DNA of 64,000 bases. Origin: Loktanella sp. (GTDB taxonomy: Bacteria; Pseudomonadota; Alphaproteobacteria; Rhodobacterales; Rhodobacteraceae). The stretch's first letter is position 1. Each line of letters begins with the position of its first letter. The stretch lies in contig JAFPBO010000031.1 of assembly GCA_017390475.1 (NCBI GenBank), forward strand, positions 62,001-126,000, in the 5' to 3' direction. A program made the position numbers and the translations under genes. Below, one piece after another: positions 17,781 to 26,592 of this stretch. The notes beneath the pieces were generated by a model that had not been told where the DNA came from, searched no databases, and was given only the letters and a program-made list of their open reading frames with translations.

Positions 17781-18803
17781 TCAGCCCTTTTTCAGACACT
17801 CACGACCCAGAACTTCCGCGATCTGCACAGCGTTCAACGCGGCACCTTTGCGCAGATTGTCGGACACGCACCACAGGTTCAGCCCGTTATCAATCGTGCT
17901 GTCCTGCCGGATGCGGCTGATGAAGGTCGCATAATCGCCGACGCATTCGATCGGCGTGACATAGCCACCATCTTCGCGCTTATCGATCACCATGATACCG
18001 GGCGATTCGCGCAGGATGTCGCGGGCTTCATGTTCGTCCAGGAAATCCTCGAACTCGATATTGATCGATTCCGAATGGCCGACAAAGACCGGCACCCGCA
18101 CGCAGGTCGCGGTGATCTTGATGCTGGAATCAAGGATCTTCTTGGTCTCGGCGACCATTTTCCATTCTTCCTTGGTCGATCCATCATCCAGAAACACATC
18201 GATATGCGGGATCACGTTGAAGGCGATCTGCTTGGTAAACTTGCGCGGCGGCTTGCTGTCGGTGGGATTATAGATGCTCTTGGTCTGGTCCCACAGCTCA
18301 TCAATGCCCTCTTTCCCGGCACCGGAGACGGATTGATAAGTGCTGACCACCACACGCTTGATCCGCGCGCGGTCATGCAGGGGCTTCAGCGCCACAACCA
18401 TCTGCGCGGTCGAACAATTCGGGTTCGCGATGATGTTTTTCTTGGTGTACCCATGGATCGCATCGGCATTCACCTCTGGCACGATCAGCGGCACATCGGC
18501 GTCATAGCGGTAAAGCGATGAATTATCGATCACCACACAGCCCGCTTTCGCGGCTTTGGGCGCATAGATTTTCGTGGCTTCGGAGCCTACTGCAAACAAA
18601 GCCATGTCCCAGCCGGTAAAATCAAACGTATCAAGGTCCTTGGTCTTGAGGGTCTTGTCACCAAAGCTGATCTCGGTCCCCAGCGATTTACGGCTGGCAA
18701 GTGCGACGATTTCATCCACCGGAAAGGTCCGTTCATGGAGGATATTCAGCATTTCGCGGCCCACGTTGCCCGTGGCGCCGACAACGGCGATTCGATAGCC
18801 CAT
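17781..18803 (-). CDS. asd: aspartate-semialdehyde dehydrogenase
   Basis: 340 aa, the usual length. It reduces aspartyl phosphate with NADPH to aspartate semialdehyde, the branch point to Lys/DAP, Met and Thr. The N-terminal Rossmann motif is VVGATGNVGREML (residues 7-19), the acyl-enzyme nucleophile is Cys130 in IIANPNCSTAQMV, and the catalytic His lies in VFVGHSESINIEFED. The start at 18803 (MGYRIAVVG) has AAGGAG 8 nt upstream. Monocistronic with its own terminator. dapE elsewhere in the window uses a downstream product of this enzyme. Confidence 0.97.
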   Translation of the reverse strand: MGYRIAVVGATGNVGREMLNILHERTFPVDEIVALASRKSLGTEISFGDKTLKTKDLDTFDFTGWDMALFAVGSEATKIYAPKAAKAGCVVIDNSSLYRYDADVPLIVPEVNADAIHGYTKKNIIANPNCSTAQMVVALKPLHDRARIKRVVVSTYQSVSGAGKEGIDELWDQTKSIYNPTDSKPPRKFTKQIAFNVIPHIDVFLDDGSTKEEWKMVAETKKILDSSIKITATCVRVPVFVGHSESINIEFEDFLDEHEARDILRESPGIMVIDKREDGGYVTPIECVGDYATFISRIRQDSTIDNGLNLWCVSDNLRKGAALNAVQIAEVLGRECLKKG

Positions 18804-18881
18804 TTGATTGGCTCCTTGATTGCGAGTGGGGCCTCTTACCGTGTCAGGCACCTCAGGGAAAGGGGCAGCGCGAAAGCAGCG

Positions 18882-18907
18882 AAAGTGTAAATCAAACTGG
18901 ACACTTT
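18882..18907. promoter_or_regulatory. PpsR/CrtJ-type operator (TGT-N12-ACA)
   Basis: AAAGTGT at 18882-18888 and its exact inverted copy ACACTTT at 18901-18907, separated by 12 nt, giving TGT-N12-ACA. This is the recognition pattern of the aerobic photosynthesis repressor PpsR/CrtJ in purple bacteria. The site ends 24 nt before the start of the BciB-like gene. The spacing match is seen directly; binding by PpsR is inference. Confidence 0.65.
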
Positions 18908-18931
18908 TGTTGCGCCAGGTAAGGTCGCCCC

Positions 18932-20164
18932 ATGACAGTCACCACACCTGATTTCGCCGCCCCCGCCCCGCGCAGCCTCTGCACCGATTGCGGCGTGTCG
19001 CGGATGGCCGATTCCAGCGCCTGCGGGACCGCCTGCCAGTTCATCAAACCCGATTATCCGGGGATGGAAACACAGGTCCATGGGCGCGCAGCGGGCAATG
19101 ACGGGGATGAGGCGTTCTTCGGCGTGACCGGCACCATGTCCCGCGCCGCTCTGACGCCCGCGCGCAAAGGCGCACAATGGACCGGCCTAACCACACGGCT
19201 CGCCGAACGCCTGCTGGAAACCGGCACCGTCGATGCCGTCCTGACCATGGTCGCCGACCCCGACGACCGCTGGCGCCCGCGCCCCGCGATCATCACCGCC
19301 CCCGCCGATATGGCCGAGGCGCGCGGCATGCGGATGGGCTATGCCCCGCTGCTGGCGCTACTCGAACCCGCCCGCGCGGCGGGTCACAAAAAGATCGCCG
19401 TCATCGGCATCCCCTGCCAGATTTACGCCCTTCGCGCGCTGGAAACCAAGCTTGGCTTTGACGCCCTTTACGTCATCGGCACGCCTTGTTCCGACAACAC
19501 CACGACCGAGAATTTCCACGGCTTCCTGTCCCGTCTCACTGATGCACCCGACACCGTCACCTATCTGGAATTCCGCGCCGATTATCACGTCGAACTCCGC
19601 TTCACCGATGGCACCAACCGGCTGATCCCGTTCCTGAAACTGCCGATCTCCGACCTGCCGTCTGATTTCTTCCCCACCACCTGCCGGACCTGCGTGGATT
19701 ACACCAACCGTCTGGCCGATATCACCGTCGGCTATATGGCGGGCGAAGGCGACCAATGGCTGATCATCCGCAACGCGCGGGGCCAGGCGATGCTCGACAA
19801 CCTCGGATCAGAAGTCACGCTTGCCAAACCCGGCACGCGCGGCAAACGCGCCAGCGCCGTGAAAGGCTTTGTCGAAAACACGCGCCTCGCCGCAGGCGGC
19901 CTGCCCCTGCGCCGGATGCCCGATGTCATGCGCGGGATCATGGGCTGGCTGATGCCAAAGATCGGGCCGCGCGGGCTGGAATTCGCCCGCGCAAGGCTGG
20001 AAATGAAAGCGGCGGAAACCGTGCTGCACCTGCGCCGCGAAGAACCGGCGAAGATGAAAAACATGGTCCCCGCCCATGTCTGGAACCTCGCCGCGCCCTA
20101 TGGACTGACGCCGACGGCGGTAGAGGTGTCAGCGAAACCCAAGGATGATGACCATCAGCAATGA
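18932..20164 (+). CDS. bciB: ferredoxin-type divinyl (proto)chlorophyllide 8-vinyl reductase, BciB-like (F420 hydrogenase beta subunit family)
   Basis: 410 aa member of the coenzyme F420 hydrogenase/dehydrogenase beta-subunit family. Iron-sulfur cysteines are Cys17, Cys20, Cys31 and Cys35 (LCTDCG, ACGTACQF). Others lie in VIGIPCQIYALRALE, VIGTPCSDNTTTENFHGFL and TTCRTCVDYTNRLADITVGY. This Cys pattern and the CSDNTTTENF block are those of BciB, which uses reduced ferredoxin to reduce the C8 vinyl group in (bacterio)chlorophyll synthesis. The TGT-N12-ACA site just upstream supports a photosynthesis role. No other bch genes are in the window, so another family member remains possible. Confidence 0.75.
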   Translation: MTVTTPDFAAPAPRSLCTDCGVSRMADSSACGTACQFIKPDYPGMETQVHGRAAGNDGDEAFFGVTGTMSRAALTPARKGAQWTGLTTRLAERLLETGTVDAVLTMVADPDDRWRPRPAIITAPADMAEARGMRMGYAPLLALLEPARAAGHKKIAVIGIPCQIYALRALETKLGFDALYVIGTPCSDNTTTENFHGFLSRLTDAPDTVTYLEFRADYHVELRFTDGTNRLIPFLKLPISDLPSDFFPTTCRTCVDYTNRLADITVGYMAGEGDQWLIIRNARGQAMLDNLGSEVTLAKPGTRGKRASAVKGFVENTRLAAGGLPLRRMPDVMRGIMGWLMPKIGPRGLEFARARLEMKAAETVLHLRREEPAKMKNMVPAHVWNLAAPYGLTPTAVEVSAKPKDDDHQQ

Positions 20165-20665
20165 ATAAAGCGCGATGCCGCCACCGATCAGCAGATAGTG
20201 GAAATTGCCCGCGAACTGCGCCTTGGCCATCGTGCGCATCTGGCTGATCATATCGGGCCATGTGTAGCTGACGAAATCGCCCTGGGTGAACACCGCCTTG
20301 ATCCGGCCCTGATCATCAACCACCGGCAAACGGCGGAACCGTTCATTCGACATGATCCGCAGCCAGTCCAGCATGTCATCGGTTTCCTTCGCCAGACGCG
20401 GGTCGGGGGTCATGATATCGGATAATTTGGTCGTGTTCGGGTCCAGCCCCTTGGCCACCAATTTATTCATGATATCGCGTTCCGTCACGATGCCGATCAC
20501 CTTCTCGGCAGGATCAGTGATCACGACGCAGCCATAGTTTTTATCCGACATCTTGGCGACCGCCTCTGCCACCATCGCGTCAGGGCCAGAGGTCAGGGGT
20601 TTGGGTTTCCCAGGATATTCGCTGCGGTCCATCAAGCGACTGCCCGGGCGTTTGGTATCTGCCAT
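20129..20665 (-). CDS. CBS-domain protein with C-terminal membrane segment
   Basis: 178 aa. Two CBS motifs: AKMSDKNYGCVVITDPAEKV with GIVTERDIMNKL, and IMSNERFRRLPVVDDQGRIK with AVFTQGDFVSY. They form one Bateman module that usually senses adenine nucleotides. The last 20 residues are a hydrophobic helix (YLLIGGGIALYSLLMVIILG), so the module is probably tail-anchored to the membrane. The start at 20665 (MADTKRPGSR) has AAGGA 8 nt upstream. It overlaps the convergent bciB-like gene by 36 nt. Partner unknown. Confidence 0.85.
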   Translation of the reverse strand: MADTKRPGSRLMDRSEYPGKPKPLTSGPDAMVAEAVAKMSDKNYGCVVITDPAEKVIGIVTERDIMNKLVAKGLDPNTTKLSDIMTPDPRLAKETDDMLDWLRIMSNERFRRLPVVDDQGRIKAVFTQGDFVSYTWPDMISQMRTMAKAQFAGNFHYLLIGGGIALYSLLMVIILGFR

Positions 20666-20743
20666 GTGTAACATCCTTCCTGTTGATAGATGCGATGCAG
20701 ATACAGCTAGGACGATCAGTCGCTGCGTCAAAGTGCTGCGGCG

Positions 20744-21136
20744 CTAGACCTTTGGCCGGGTCGCAAGCGCATCGCGGATCTCGATCAGGATATCCAGTTC
20801 CGACGGGCCGGTCTTGACCTCGGGCGCGATGTCATCAGGCTTTTCGGCAATGGATTTCACCCGGTTCACCATTTTCACCAGAACAAAGACGACAAAGGCA
20901 ATGATGATGAAATTGATCAGCGCGGTGATGAAACTGCCATACATGAACTGCGCATCACCGACCCCGAAACTGAGCGCACTGAAATCCAGACCACCCACAA
21001 ACAGCCCGATCAACGGCTGGATCAGATCACCGACAAGGCTGCTGACGATGGCGGTAAAGGCCGCCCCGATGATGATCCCGACTGCAAGGTCCATGACATT
21101 GCCCTTGGCGATGAAATCTCTGAATTCGTTGAGCAT
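20744..21136 (-). CDS. mscL: large-conductance mechanosensitive channel
   Basis: 130 aa, typical MscL size. The protein opens under membrane tension to release osmolytes on hypo-osmotic shock. N-terminal [20 protein letters not shown] (amphipathic helix and TM1), periplasmic loop, TM2 [19 protein letters not shown], then the charged cytoplasmic helix ending in LLIEIRDAL-type sequence. Pentameric inner-membrane channel. Osmotic protection fits a marine lifestyle. Confidence 0.96.
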   Translation of the reverse strand: MLNEFRDFIAKGNVMDLAVGIIIGAAFTAIVSSLVGDLIQPLIGLFVGGLDFSALSFGVGDAQFMYGSFITALINFIIIAFVVFVLVKMVNRVKSIAEKPDDIAPEVKTGPSELDILIEIRDALATRPKV

Positions 21137-21206
21137 GGTGTTTTCCTCTGCGCGTGACTGGGTCAGATGTTAGCAAGAGAAATGCAGAAAGCTATTGGTT
21201 TTATGC

Positions 21207-21393
21207 CGGGGCGCCGGGGTAAACCCCGGCCTACGGACGTCGCGCTTCGCCCCGACCCGCCGCGTCAACCGGGGTAAACCCCGGCCTACAGGCATCACAA
21301 CCGTAGGTCGGGGTTCACCCCGACACCGCCGTCCACCGCATTTACCCCCCGCCCGCGGGCATCGCAACCGTAGGTCGGGGTTCACCCCGACAC
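21207..21393. repeat. cluster of four REP-like palindromic elements
   Basis: Two copies of CGGGGTAAACCCCGGCCTAC (from about 21215 and 21270) and two in the opposite sense, CCGTAGGTCGGGGTTCACCC (from about 21301 and 21369), each able to fold on itself. They lie between mscL and the YtoQ gene in head-to-head pairs, a typical REP/BIME layout of intergenic, imperfectly conserved palindromes. No gene is seen in this gap. Confidence 0.75.
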
Positions 21394-21407
21394 GCGATGA
21401 CACCCAC

Positions 21408-21857
21408 TCACCCCGGCAAGCTCCCATTCAACACATATCCCAACACATCCACCACCTGCTGCGGCGTTTCCACCACGGCCAATGCCGCTGCATCCACCTC
21501 TTTCAGCGCATGCTGATGATCCGGCCCATGCATCACGATCAACGCCTTGCCCAGCGCAGCCGCATAGCCCGCGTCAAAGGCCGCATTCCATTGCTTGTAT
21601 TGGTCGCCAAAGCGCACCACCACGATATCCGCCGTTTCAATCCCATGCCTTGTGCGGATCGCATTCAGCTTCGCGCCTTTATGGTCGTGCCAGAATTTAT
21701 CCGGCTCCGCGCCCATGATCGCGACACCGCAATCGTCGGATGCCGCGTGATCGGTCACCGGCCCCGAAAAGGCCACATCCAGATCAGCGGCCCCTTTGGT
21801 GATCTGGTCGCGCCAGTCGGTGTGGATTTCGCCGGAAAGGTAAATCTGCAAGGTCAT
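21408..21857 (-). CDS. YtoQ family protein
   Basis: 149 aa. Strong match in pattern to Bacillus YtoQ: MTLQIYLSGEIHTDWRDQI at the N-terminus, then AFSGPVTDHAASDDCG, IRTRHGIETADIVVVRFG and YKQWNAAFDAGYAAALGK. The fold is nucleoside 2-deoxyribosyltransferase-like, but the biochemical function is not known. The start at 21857 has AGGAG about 8 nt upstream; further upstream in-frame sequence overlaps the methyltransferase gene. Confidence 0.85.
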   Translation of the reverse strand: MTLQIYLSGEIHTDWRDQITKGAADLDVAFSGPVTDHAASDDCGVAIMGAEPDKFWHDHKGAKLNAIRTRHGIETADIVVVRFGDQYKQWNAAFDAGYAAALGKALIVMHGPDHQHALKEVDAAALAVVETPQQVVDVLGYVLNGSLPG

Positions 21858-21891
21858 GGGCTGTCTCCTGTGTTTGCCCCAACCTAACGCC

Positions 21892-22524
21892 TTATGCCCC
21901 GCTGGCCACCCCCGGTTTGCGCGCCACGATATAGCGGGCGGGCACCGCGAAATCGCCGCTCTCGACAATCTCGAACCCGGCATTCCGCACCGCCGTTTCC
22001 AACTCCGTCGCGCTGAATTTTCGCAGATAGGGGGCCTTGCCCAGCATCTGTGCGAGCGGGATCACCGCACCGATCAGGGACCATTTCAGGCCCCGCCCCT
22101 TCAGCGTCGCCGTCTTGGAGATGAAGTAGCCCCCCGGCGGCAACAGATCAAAAATCCGCGCCATCCGCCGTTCCATATCCGGCACGAGATGAAAGAAGGA
22201 ATGCGCGAGGATCACATCAAACGGCCCGGTTTCCGGCAAATCCCCCGCCACGTCGAACCGCAGATCAGCCCCCGAGACAGGCAGCTTGCCCCGCGCGATG
22301 CGGATCATCTCGGGCGAGATATCGGTGCCCAGATAACTGGCCACAGCCGGGGCCAGCAGCACTGCCGTTGACCCGGTGCCGCAAGCAATTTCCAGCACAT
22401 TATCGGTCGGGCGCAGATAGCTGCGGGTCCGGCCCAGCGTATATTCATAGGCGGCGGGATTGCCGATGGCAGAGGCTGCGTATTTCTCTGCCTCGCGATC
22501 CCAGAAACTGGCGGAATTGGTCAT
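21892..22524 (-). CDS. class I SAM-dependent methyltransferase
   Basis: 210 aa. Motif I VLEIACGTGSTAVLL, acidic end of beta2 GTDISPEMIRIAR, motif II FDVILAHSFFHLV, and post-motif LLPPGGYFISKTATLKG identify a Rossmann SAM methyltransferase of the UbiE/Methyltransf_11 type. Substrate unknown. The third of three consecutive ATGs (22524) is chosen because GGAG lies 6 nt before it; starts up to 22545 are possible. Divergent from the LysR regulator across an 83-nt region holding a perfect palindrome. Confidence 0.88.
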   Translation of the reverse strand: MTNSASFWDREAEKYAASAIGNPAAYEYTLGRTRSYLRPTDNVLEIACGTGSTAVLLAPAVASYLGTDISPEMIRIARGKLPVSGADLRFDVAGDLPETGPFDVILAHSFFHLVPDMERRMARIFDLLPPGGYFISKTATLKGRGLKWSLIGAVIPLAQMLGKAPYLRKFSATELETAVRNAGFEIVESGDFAVPARYIVARKPGVASGA

Positions 22525-22573
22525 CATCATCTCCATTTGCTCCAAGATACATCTATACGGATCGGCATGGTAT

Positions 22574-22588
22574 TGACTATTTTAGTCA
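22574..22588. promoter_or_regulatory. palindromic operator between methyltransferase and lysR genes
   Basis: TGACTA-TTT-TAGTCA is a perfect 6-3-6 inverted repeat within AT-rich sequence, 50 nt upstream of the methyltransferase start and 19 nt upstream of the lysR start. Position in a LysR divergon suggests autoregulation plus control of the methyltransferase; binding is inferred. Confidence 0.5.
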
Positions 22589-22607
22589 CAATCATATGCT
22601 TTTTTGC

Positions 22608-23489
22608 ATGGATCGATCTTTTGATTGGAACCGAATGCGCGGCTTTCTGGCGGTGGCGGAAGCGGGCTCTTTGTCTGCGGGGGCGCGGCTTCTGGGGCTG
22701 ACCCAGCCGACACTTGGGCGCCAGATCACCGCGCTGGAAAAGGAACTGGGGGTCGCCCTGTTCATCCGCGAAGGGCGCGGGTTACGCCTAACCAAAGGCG
22801 GGACGGATCTGCTGCAACATGTCCGCACCATGGGCGAGGCTGCTGACCGCATCGCGCTGGCTGCCGCGGGCCAGACGCAGGACATGACCGGCCGGGTGCG
22901 GATCACCGCCAGTGATCTGATGTGCGCCGTGCGCCTGCCCGGCGCCCTGCGCCGAATCCACGATCTGGCCCAGCAGCTGGAGGTGGAACTGGTCGCCGCC
23001 AATGACATCCGCAACCTCAACCGGCGCGAGGCCGATATCGCCATCCGCCACCTGCGCCCCGATCAGCCCGACCTGATCGCGCGACGTATGAAAGATGGGG
23101 CGGCACGGCTTTACGCCAGCCCGGATTATCTGGCGCGCCACCCGGCGATACAATTACCCGATGATCTAAAAACCCATGATTTCATAGGCTACGGAGATGA
23201 CCCGCGCATGGCGACGCATCTTCAAAGGCATGGTTTGCCGGTCAGCGCGGGCCAGTTTCGGTATTCTTCCGGAAACGGGGCGGTCGCCTGGGCCTTGTGT
23301 CAGGCCGGTCTGGGCATCCTGCCGATTGATGTGCTGATCGCCCAAACCTGCCGGGATATGCAGCTGGTGCTGCCTGCGCATGCGCCGATCCGCTTTCCGG
23401 TCTGGTTGACCACCCACCGGGAATTGCACACCAGCCCACGGATCAGGCTGGTGTTCGATGTTCTGACCGGACTTTTGTCAACCGCGTAG
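22608..23489 (+). CDS. LysR family transcriptional regulator
   Basis: 293 aa. N-terminal winged HTH (MRGFLAVAEAGSLSAGARLL; TQPTLGRQITALEKELG) and C-terminal periplasmic-binding-like effector domain. Closest in style to the LysR subgroup with short effector domains seen beside small-molecule enzymes. An ATG four codons upstream (22596) is an alternative; neither has a good Shine-Dalgarno. It overlaps the convergent pheT by 12 nt. Likely target is the divergent methyltransferase. Confidence 0.93.
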   Translation: MDRSFDWNRMRGFLAVAEAGSLSAGARLLGLTQPTLGRQITALEKELGVALFIREGRGLRLTKGGTDLLQHVRTMGEAADRIALAAAGQTQDMTGRVRITASDLMCAVRLPGALRRIHDLAQQLEVELVAANDIRNLNRREADIAIRHLRPDQPDLIARRMKDGAARLYASPDYLARHPAIQLPDDLKTHDFIGYGDDPRMATHLQRHGLPVSAGQFRYSSGNGAVAWALCQAGLGILPIDVLIAQTCRDMQLVLPAHAPIRFPVWLTTHRELHTSPRIRLVFDVLTGLLSTA

Positions 23490-25874
23490 CGTGCCGCCCG
23501 TCGCCTTGGTCACCTTGTCCACGATCTTGGCGCTGACCGCCTCGATATCGGCATCTTTCAGCGTTGCCGTCGTGGGTTGTAGGCGCACAGTGACGGCGAG
23601 GGATTTCTTGCCCTCACCCAGGTTGCCGCCGATGAACTGGTCGAACACCCGCACATCACTGATCAAGGCCTTGTCAGCGCCCATCGCGGCATTGACCAGC
23701 GTCAGCGCTTCGACGTCCGCATCCACGACAAAGGCAAAGTCACGCTCGACCGCTTGCAGGTCGGTCGCGACCAACGCGGGCCGTGTAGTGGTTTTCGACT
23801 TCGGCACCGGCACTTCATCCGGCCAGATGGTGAAGCCGACGGCGGGGCCTTTGATATCCATTTCGCGCAGCACCTTGGGGTGCAATTCGCCGAAGACCGC
23901 CAGCACCTTTTTCGGGCCAAGGCAGATTTTGCCATGCCGCCCGGGGTGCCACCAGTCCGCCGCCCCGCGCAGGATTTGCACCTTGGCGGGCGCGCCGATG
24001 GCGGCGAGGACGGATTCAGCATCGGCCTTGGCATCGTACAGATCGACCGCGCGGGAGGTGCCATGGACCTCTTTGCTGGCGGTCTTGCCAATCAGGATGC
24101 CGGTGATCAGGTTGTGCTGTTCGCCGGGTTCGCCACCGTGGAAACCGGCACCGACCTCGAACAGGGCCATATCCATGAAACCGCGCGCCTGATTGCGCGC
24201 GGCGGCACGCAGAAGGGCGGGCAGCAGGTTGGGCCGCATATGCGACAATTCGCTGGAAATCGGGTTTTCCAGCTTCGTCGCATCGTCACCGCCGCCGAAC
24301 AGGGCTGCGGCCTGTTGATCGACAAAGCTGTAGGTCACGCATTCATTATAGCCCAGCGCCGCCATGGTCCGGCGCGCGGCTTGCTGGCGTTGCTGGCCTT
24401 GGGTCAGGATCGGTTTCGGGACACCGGCCTGCATCCGTGGCATCGGCTTGCCTTGCAGCTTGGTCAGCGAGGCGATGCGCGCAACTTCTTCCACCAGATC
24501 AGCCTCGCCCTGCACATCGGGGCGCCAGGATGGGACATGGGCCATGTCACCTTCCAGATGGAAGCCGAGTGCGGTCAGCGTCTGGCGCTGGGTGCTTTCG
24601 GGAATATCCATGCCGACAAGGCTGATGACGCGCTGCGCGTCCAGCCGGTAGGCGCGGGATGTATCGGGGACCTCGCCCGTGATGATAAGCTCTGACGCTT
24701 CACCGCCCGCGTGATCGACGATCATCCGCACGGCATGTTCCAGACCTTCGGGCGTGAAGGCCGGATCAATGCCGCGTTCAAAACGATAGCGGGCGTCGGA
24801 ATTGATCTTCAACGCGCGGCCGGTATAGGCGATTTGGATCGGGTCCCAATAGGCGCTTTCGACAAAGACATTCACGGTATCCTCGGTGCAGCCTGTCGCA
24901 GCGCCGCCCATGATGCCCGCGATGCTTTCCACGCCCTGATCGTCGGAAATCGCGATCTGGCCGGGTTGCAGCGTGTAGGTCTTGTCATCCAGCGCCACGA
25001 TGGTTTCGCCGCCTTTGGCGCGGTGGACGCGGATGTTGCCCTGCACCTTGTCAGCGTCGAAGACATGCAAAGGCCGGTTCAGATCATAGGTGAACCAATT
25101 GGTGACATCGACCAGAAAGCTGATCGGGCGCAGGCCGATGGCGCGCAATTGCGTTTGCAGCCATGCGGGGCTTGGGCCGTTCTTGACGCCACGGATCAGG
25201 CGGCCACAGAAGACGGGGCAACCGTCGCGCGTGTCGTCCGCGATGGTGACGTTCAGATCAGCGGTGAAGCTGGCAGGCACCGGATCGACCGTCACGAGTT
25301 TCAAAGTGCCAAGGCCGCGCGCGGCCAGATCGCGGGCAATGCCGCGCACACCCAGCGCGTCGGGGCGGTTCGGGGTGATGGCGATTTCGATCACCGGATC
25401 GACCTTGTCGGGCTGGTGGGCGGCGAGCCAGTCGGTGAAGCTTTGTCCCACCTCGCCAGAGGGCAGTTCGATGATGCCGTCATGTTCGTCGGACAGTTCC
25501 ATCTCGCGTTCGGAACACATCATGCCATAGCTTTCGATGCCACGGATCTTGCCCACACCGATGGTGGTGTCGATGCCGGGGACATAGGTGCCGGGGCTGG
25601 CGATCACCACGGTGATGCCCGCGCGCGCGTTGTGCGCGCCGCAAATGATCTGGGTGAGACCATCCCTGGTCTGGACCTGACAGACGCGGAGCTTGTCGGC
25701 ATCGGGGTGTTTTTCGGCGCTTTCGACATAGCCGATGGTGAAATCTGCCAGCTTTGCGGCGGGGTTTTCCACGCCTTCAACCTCCAACCCAAGATCGGTC
25801 AGCGTCTCGGTGATCAGATCGACCGAGGCGTCGGTGTCGAGGTGGTGTTTCAACCAGGAAAGCGTGAATTTCAT
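23478..25874 (-). CDS. pheT: phenylalanine--tRNA ligase beta subunit
   Basis: 798 aa, the standard bacterial length. With PheS it forms the alpha2-beta2 enzyme that charges tRNA-Phe. N-terminal MKFTLSWLKHHLDT, tRNA-binding (EMAP-like) domain with KLRVCQVQ and IICGAHNARAG, B3/B4 editing domain (VDVTNWFTYDLNRPLHVFDADK), B5, core domain, and C-terminal anticodon-binding FDX-ACB domain (AVERDFAFVVD). The start at 25874 follows GGATG. In the same orientation as pheS but separated from it by two small genes and an array of palindromes. Confidence 0.98.
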   Translation of the reverse strand: MKFTLSWLKHHLDTDASVDLITETLTDLGLEVEGVENPAAKLADFTIGYVESAEKHPDADKLRVCQVQTRDGLTQIICGAHNARAGITVVIASPGTYVPGIDTTIGVGKIRGIESYGMMCSEREMELSDEHDGIIELPSGEVGQSFTDWLAAHQPDKVDPVIEIAITPNRPDALGVRGIARDLAARGLGTLKLVTVDPVPASFTADLNVTIADDTRDGCPVFCGRLIRGVKNGPSPAWLQTQLRAIGLRPISFLVDVTNWFTYDLNRPLHVFDADKVQGNIRVHRAKGGETIVALDDKTYTLQPGQIAISDDQGVESIAGIMGGAATGCTEDTVNVFVESAYWDPIQIAYTGRALKINSDARYRFERGIDPAFTPEGLEHAVRMIVDHAGGEASELIITGEVPDTSRAYRLDAQRVISLVGMDIPESTQRQTLTALGFHLEGDMAHVPSWRPDVQGEADLVEEVARIASLTKLQGKPMPRMQAGVPKPILTQGQQRQQAARRTMAALGYNECVTYSFVDQQAAALFGGGDDATKLENPISSELSHMRPNLLPALLRAAARNQARGFMDMALFEVGAGFHGGEPGEQHNLITGILIGKTASKEVHGTSRAVDLYDAKADAESVLAAIGAPAKVQILRGAADWWHPGRHGKICLGPKKVLAVFGELHPKVLREMDIKGPAVGFTIWPDEVPVPKSKTTTRPALVATDLQAVERDFAFVVDADVEALTLVNAAMGADKALISDVRVFDQFIGGNLGEGKKSLAVTVRLQPTTATLKDADIEAVSAKIVDKVTKATGGTLRG

Positions 25875-25946
25875 CTGTTCATCCAACAAAACGAGTGTTG
25901 GATGCGATCTAACCGATATCGCGGCGATGCGAAAGTCCGCTTGCCC

Positions 25947-26129
25947 TTATCGCCGCTTATGGGCTGCGGCCCATTTGGCCACGGCCCATGCGGGCAGCAG
26001 GATCACCGCCCAGGCACCTGCGTTGATCAGCGTCAGCCGCCACGCCAGGTCGCGTGGCATGTCCGATGTCCACAGCGCGATATGTGCGAGGACGATCAGG
26101 ATCAGCAGGCAGGCGATCCAGAGACGCAC
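25947..26129 (-). CDS. small two-helix membrane protein (60 aa)
   Basis: 60 residues with a GTG start (26129) one nucleotide after the stop of the ASCH gene. Two hydrophobic segments (LWIACLLILIVLAHIALW and LINAGAWAVILLPAWAVA) and a basic tail WAAAHKRR, suggesting the tail faces the cytoplasm. Placed between pheS and pheT in one apparent transcription unit. Function unknown; small membrane genes at this position are carried along in Rhodobacteraceae pheST operons as far as I recall. Confidence 0.65.
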   Translation of the reverse strand: MRLWIACLLILIVLAHIALWTSDMPRDLAWRLTLINAGAWAVILLPAWAVAKWAAAHKRR

Positions 26130-26130
26130 G

Positions 26131-26559
26131 TTACAATTCGCGCCCGGCGAGGTCTTCGACCAGCACGAAATGTTCGAAGACCAGCATCATTTCGGGGTCA
26201 AAGCCACCATTGCGCTTGAAATAGGCTTTGTGATCCTTCCGCCAGCCCAAAAGGCTGTCGTTTTCGCCCTCGGCCAAGGCCATTTCCTCGGTCACGTCGC
26301 AATAGCGGATCTGTTCGACCTTGGTGGTGCGGATCACCAATGCGGGTGTGCCATCCCAATTGGCGGCGATGTCGCAGCGGCCGACGACGGGCATGGAGTC
26401 GGGGTCATCGGCAAAATCGGAGGCCGCCGCACAGGTCGCGGTTTTCTTGCGCTGCCGGACGAGGCCGATCAGATATTGGCACAGCTCCGGCGTGTCACCG
26501 AAACGAAAGGTGCCCGCGCCGGGGTAGGTGTCTTGCAGGTCTTCGGTGTCATCACTCAT
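26131..26559 (-). CDS. ASCH domain protein
   Basis: 142 aa with the beta-barrel ASCH pattern: TPELCQYLIGLVRQRKKTAT near the start, then VGRCDIAANWDGTPALVIRTT and VTEEMALAEGENDSLLGWRKDHKAYF. ASCH proteins bind RNA or act as nucleoside amidohydrolases (YqfB); a role in RNA or modified nucleoside handling is likely but unproven. Tightly followed by the 60-aa membrane protein and then pheT, so probably cotranscribed with them. Confidence 0.8.
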   Translation of the reverse strand: MSDDTEDLQDTYPGAGTFRFGDTPELCQYLIGLVRQRKKTATCAAASDFADDPDSMPVVGRCDIAANWDGTPALVIRTTKVEQIRYCDVTEEMALAEGENDSLLGWRKDHKAYFKRNGGFDPEMMLVFEHFVLVEDLAGREL

Positions 26560-26592
26560 GGTCTTGGCCTTTCACGGGCTGGGGCGGCAAAT

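Noticed and set aside
24711-26219. 502-codon plus-strand frame opposite pheT
   Set aside because: Antisense shadow of a conserved tRNA synthetase gene; runs across the pheT start and two further genes, no domain.
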